Shown here piece after piece: positions 61,228-64,000 of a stretch of 64,000 nt of DNA (its first letter is position 1; each line of letters begins with the position of its first letter). Source of the DNA: an uncultured Paracoccaceae bacterium. GTDB lineage: Bacteria > Pseudomonadota > Alphaproteobacteria > Rhodobacterales > Rhodobacteraceae. Made by a program: the position numbers and the translations under genes. The notes beneath the pieces are model-generated. The model made no database searches. It worked only from the letters and a program-made list of their open reading frames with translations, and was not told where the DNA came from. The DNA lies in contig CANMWG010000001.1 of assembly GCA_947501555.1 (NCBI GenBank), positions 372,001 through 436,000 on the forward strand, written 5' to 3'.

Positions 61228-62122
61228 CTTGCACCTCCTGAGGGGCAGCATCCGTGTCGGGCGCCAACCGCCGAACATACTTTTCGCCAGTGAGCTTTTC
61301 CAAATAGGTGCGTGCCGTTGTCATGTGACCAGCCTGACGCAAGTTGCGGTTGTTTCTGTAGTGGATCGTATAGATCTCGCGATCCTTGGGGAGAGGTTCG
61401 CCCTTGAGCTTGCCGCCCAGAATGAAATGCTGCTCTTCGGGCAGAATATTCCAGTCGAAACCGGCCCGGCGGATTGCAGCGGGAAGGGTCATCTGATCGA
61501 GGTAGGGGCGTCGTTTGTCCAGCGTTTCGACCTGATCAACCGTTGTGGCAGTGTCGTACCAGACATCTGCGAACCTGCCCTTGCCCTCATCGTTTTCAGG
61601 AAAAGCCACCAGACCCGAACTGAAATACGGTATGACAGCACCCTGACTGCGACGCATTAATTTGTAACGTTCGGGTGGAATTTCCATATCCAAAGCGCCA
61701 TAAATTTCATCCCAGATCGACTGTTCCGCCCAAAGCATCGACGCTGCCATCGAGCAAGACACTTTGCCGGGCGAGATGATATTTTCGGGCAGGTTGTCTT
61801 TGGTGAACAGCACATCGGAGTCGACGAACATGGAATAGGCGCTGTCGCGCTTTTCCACGGCGGCGAGGATCTTGTTGCCGTGGGGGTAGGCCGGATCAAA
61901 CCGACCCTGGGTCTTGAACGTCCGGATTTCGGCCCCCATCCGTTCGTGGGCCGCAAAGACGCCTGGATGCACCTCGTTAATCCGGTGTTCCGGGCAATAC
62001 CCAACCGCCTTGACACCTTCGGGAAAATGCGTGCGGATCGAAGCTAACAAAGAACACGCCATGATTTCGTAGTCCGGCGGCTCGACGATGTAGAAGATAG
62101 TGAGACCGTTGGTATCGACCAT
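61217..62122 (-). CDS. Glycosyltransferase-like protein with a DxD motif
   Basis: A 301-residue GT-A fold protein. It starts NGLTIFYIVEPPDYEIMACS and has the nucleotide-sugar motif SMFVDSDVLFTKDNLPENII, then FSSGLVAFPENDEG and a WNILPEEQHFILGGKLKGE acceptor-side segment with IHYRNNRNLRQAGH. The pattern resembles family 8 or similar enzymes. The donor and acceptor are unknown. It lies 19 bases downstream of the next glycosyltransferase gene. Confidence 0.75.
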   Translation of the reverse strand: MVDTNGLTIFYIVEPPDYEIMACSLLASIRTHFPEGVKAVGYCPEHRINEVHPGVFAAHERMGAEIRTFKTQGRFDPAYPHGNKILAAVEKRDSAYSMFVDSDVLFTKDNLPENIISPGKVSCSMAASMLWAEQSIWDEIYGALDMEIPPERYKLMRRSQGAVIPYFSSGLVAFPENDEGKGRFADVWYDTATTVDQVETLDKRRPYLDQMTLPAAIRRAGFDWNILPEEQHFILGGKLKGEPLPKDREIYTIHYRNNRNLRQAGHMTTARTYLEKLTGEKYVRRLAPDTDAAPQEVQDGN

Positions 62123-62141
62123 GATGTTCCCCGGGTGTGCG

Positions 62142-62951
62142 TTAAATTAGGGCTTGTGCCGGGTCGATTCCGACTTGTTCACACATGCGTTGAGCATAAG
62201 ACTCCTCAAGCGGTACGTTCTTGCGCCACCAAGGCTTGGTGCCGTTGGTGTAAAGATGCACCGACAGGGTGTTTTCGGTAAAGTGGCCTTCAACGCGACC
62301 GTAGGGGTCATAGAACACATCATTTAGCTGGAATGGCACCGGATAGAGGTAGTCGGGGCTCATTGCTTTTTCGTAGTCGCCGGTTTGCTGGGCGAAATAG
62401 GTAAACGCCTGCGGGCCAAAAGCGGTGCGCTCGGCCTTATAGATGCGGACGGCATGGGGCTCGGATGCAAAACGCTCCAGTTTGCGGCGCTGGTTTTTGT
62501 TGAACCAAGGCGGCGCCTCGGGCAGGTTTTCATAGTAATCGAGCAAAACGTCGATCAGCTCACCCTTGGGCGGAATGTAGACAACGCCGCAGTTCAGCGC
62601 CCCGCGGAAGCCGTGGCCCGCATAGATGTTCTTCAAGTCGTCAGGGAAGGCTTTGTGACAAAAGGCGTCGCAGTCAATCCAGATTGCATCGGTTTTCTTG
62701 ATCATCTTGTAGCGAAAGACATTGGACAGGAACGAGGCGCTGGTCTGTTCGACGATGGACATGTCGATGTCCATGATCTCGGTGGCGGGGCGCACTTCTA
62801 CGCCCTCGGGCGCGTTCTGCACATTATCGGTGCAATAAAGCGTGGTGGGGTGCCCGGCAAGGACATGGGACTTCAGACAAAGCTGGTTGAGATAATGCAG
62901 ACTGTCGCCAATCCACAAAGATGCCACCGGTCGTCTGTTGAGCTCTGCCAT
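62142..62951 (-). CDS. Glycosyltransferase-like protein of the Gly_transf_sug type
   Basis: A 269-residue protein that begins MAELNRRPVASLWIGDSLHY and has the DxD-like metal motif DAIWIDCDAFCHKAFPDDLK, GFRGALNCGVVYIPPKGELI and NTLSVHLYTNGTKPWWRKN, a layout seen in capsular and alpha-1,4-glycosyltransferases. The frame extends to 63176, but the ATG at 62951 follows GAGGTAAAA. It is first in a minus-strand group of three genes. Confidence 0.76.
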   Translation of the reverse strand: MAELNRRPVASLWIGDSLHYLNQLCLKSHVLAGHPTTLYCTDNVQNAPEGVEVRPATEIMDIDMSIVEQTSASFLSNVFRYKMIKKTDAIWIDCDAFCHKAFPDDLKNIYAGHGFRGALNCGVVYIPPKGELIDVLLDYYENLPEAPPWFNKNQRRKLERFASEPHAVRIYKAERTAFGPQAFTYFAQQTGDYEKAMSPDYLYPVPFQLNDVFYDPYGRVEGHFTENTLSVHLYTNGTKPWWRKNVPLEESYAQRMCEQVGIDPAQALI

Positions 62952-63166
62952 TTTTACCTCTTTTGAGCGCCTGTTTGAACGCGGCACCTTAGTGCTTTTT
63001 GTTGGGTCAGATGTTGCCCGCCCTATCCGTAATTGTCTAGGGGAAACATGGGCCACAAATTGTTCCTGTCCTTGGGTCGGAAGCTGTGACAAAATCTGAA
63101 TCCTAGACGTTGGCTGGCAAAAGACCCCGACCTGGCGGCCAAGACGAGCAGGAAGAGCACGACCCA

Positions 63167-64000
63167 ATGGTTTCAAGCAAGAAAAGCAAGACCGAAAAGG
63201 GCAGACAGGACACCTCGGATATTTTCGGGACGGTCGATTTTGCTCTGAAACAGCATGTCTCGCCTCATGGCCGGGTGAGTGCCGTCTCGATGATGAAAGA
63301 CGAAGGGCCTTTTGTCCTTGAATGGGTCGCCCATCACCTCGCGCTCGGCTTTACGGATCTGGTGGTCTATACCAACGATTGTTCGGACGGCACCGATGAC
63401 ATGCTGATCCGGCTTGAGGAACTGGGGCTTGCCCATCACCGCCGCAATGACATTCCCGAGGGCCTGCGCCCGCAACCCTCGGCGTTGAAATACGCGCAAA
63501 AGGAGCCGGTGGTACGAGGCAGTGACTGGGTGCTGGTGTTTGATGCCGATGAATTCCTGTGCATCAGGCAGGGCGATGGGACGATGGACGGGCTGATTTC
63601 CGAGACCAAAGCGCTTGGTGGAACCGGCGTGGTCATCACCTGGCGGACCTATGGTTCCGGCGGCGTGCATGAATGGTCCCGCGCACCGGTGAGCGAGCAA
63701 TACCTTTATGCGGCGCCGCAAATGTGGAACAAGGGCTGGGGGGTAAAGACCTTGTTTCAGTTCGATCCAGATTATTGGGTTCTGGGCATCCACCGGCCCA
63801 AGATTAAGAACAAGCATCTTGAGACCGGCTTTCCGGATACTGTGCATTGGTTCAACGGTTCGGGACGTCCGATGGAGGATTATTTCAAGTTCCGCGGGTG
63901 GCGCTCCATCATCCGCACGGTGGGGTACGACTGGGTTCAGATGAACCACTATGCGGTGAAATCCATCGACAGCTATGCCCTGCGCAAACTGCGCGGGAAC
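63167..64000 (+). CDS. Glycosyltransferase family 2/92-like protein, 3' end outside the window
   Basis: An open frame from ATG 63167 (MVSSKKSKTEKGRQDTSDIF) runs to the window edge, 278 codons so far. It has HGRVSAVSMMKDEGPFVLEW, VVYTNDCSDGTDDMLIRLEE and the DxD-type DWVLVFDADEFLCI, a combination typical of GT2- or GT92-like transferases for surface glycans. It is divergent from the methyltransferase/glycosyltransferase group. The 215 bases between, 62952-63166, hold promoters for both. Confidence 0.82.
   Translation, partial: MVSSKKSKTEKGRQDTSDIFGTVDFALKQHVSPHGRVSAVSMMKDEGPFVLEWVAHHLALGFTDLVVYTNDCSDGTDDMLIRLEELGLAHHRRNDIPEGLRPQPSALKYAQKEPVVRGSDWVLVFDADEFLCIRQGDGTMDGLISETKALGGTGVVITWRTYGSGGVHEWSRAPVSEQYLYAAPQMWNKGWGVKTLFQFDPDYWVLGIHRPKIKNKHLETGFPDTVHWFNGSGRPMEDYFKFRGWRSIIRTVGYDWVQMNHYAVKSIDSYALRKLRGN

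Noticed and set aside
57859..64000. Direct repeat of the tRNA-Arg 3' end marking an island boundary
   Set aside because: I looked for CGAATCCTCTCGGGTG and close variants downstream and found none in the window.

Overview
The window looks like chromosomal DNA of a marine alphaproteobacterium of the Roseobacter group (Rhodobacterales). The evidence is the set of gene neighbourhoods: tatABC beside surE-pcm-nlpD, a SUF operon led by an IscR that lacks the usual three cysteines, lptF-lptG-lptD-surA-pdxA-rsmA, pepA-holC, egtB-egtD, a Hint-domain protein, a DUF4167 protein after prfA-prmC, and an Irr-type iron box. No genome-wide comparison was possible, so the genus is left open.

Layout. 0.45-5.7 kb: dusA, a TauE/SafE exporter, a WYL regulator, tatABC and a DUF815 ATPase, closed by a 28-bp palindromic terminator. 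5.7-14 kb (mostly minus strand): a degenerate NlpD-like LytM factor, pcm, surE, a SnoaL-LuxR regulator, a short-chain dehydrogenase, arsC, an M15 peptidase with a peptidoglycan-binding domain, and purF. 14-15.2 kb is a decayed stretch with two interrupted reading frames. 15.2-21.9 kb: egtB-egtD (ergothioneine), two diverged copies of a ~100-bp inverted-repeat element, then prfA-prmC, DUF4167 and a P-loop kinase. 21.9-25.6 kb: a zinc regulon (Zur-type Fur protein, His-rich ZrgA, ABC ATPase, ABC permease, DUF3299 protein). 25.6-36.7 kb: PhzF, then the outer-membrane biogenesis operon lptF-lptG-lptD-surA-pdxA-rsmA, divergent from pepA-holC. 36.7-48.8 kb: housekeeping and conserved unknown genes (retropepsin-like protease, MarC, DUF6998, ABC-F, ndk, DUF4112, TfoX C-terminal, DEAD-box helicase, Hint, HD, YrbL, hydrolase). 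48.8-57.7 kb: the SUF iron-sulfur cluster operon with four embedded accessory genes, preceded by an exact Irr box and interrupted by an intrinsic terminator. 57.8 kb: tRNA-Arg(CCG). 57.9-60.5 kb: a scrapyard of mobile DNA (HTH protein, large inverted repeats resembling an oriT, a frameshifted mobC fused to an IS6-like transposase end, an IS3-type transposase end). 60.5-64 kb: a surface-glycan cluster with one methyltransferase and three glycosyltransferases, the last running off the window.

The most notable structures outside the genes are an identical 28-bp palindrome at two convergent gene junctions with a diverged relative at a third (where it supplies the C-terminus of a protein), the mobile inverted-repeat element around egtD, three reading frames interrupted by in-frame TAG codons, the terminator inside the SUF operon, and the putative oriT/mobC/IS remnant after the tRNA. 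No CRISPR array, rRNA operon or intact transposon was seen. I did not find a clearly new multi-gene system. The closest candidates are the SUF accessory genes and the zinc operon.
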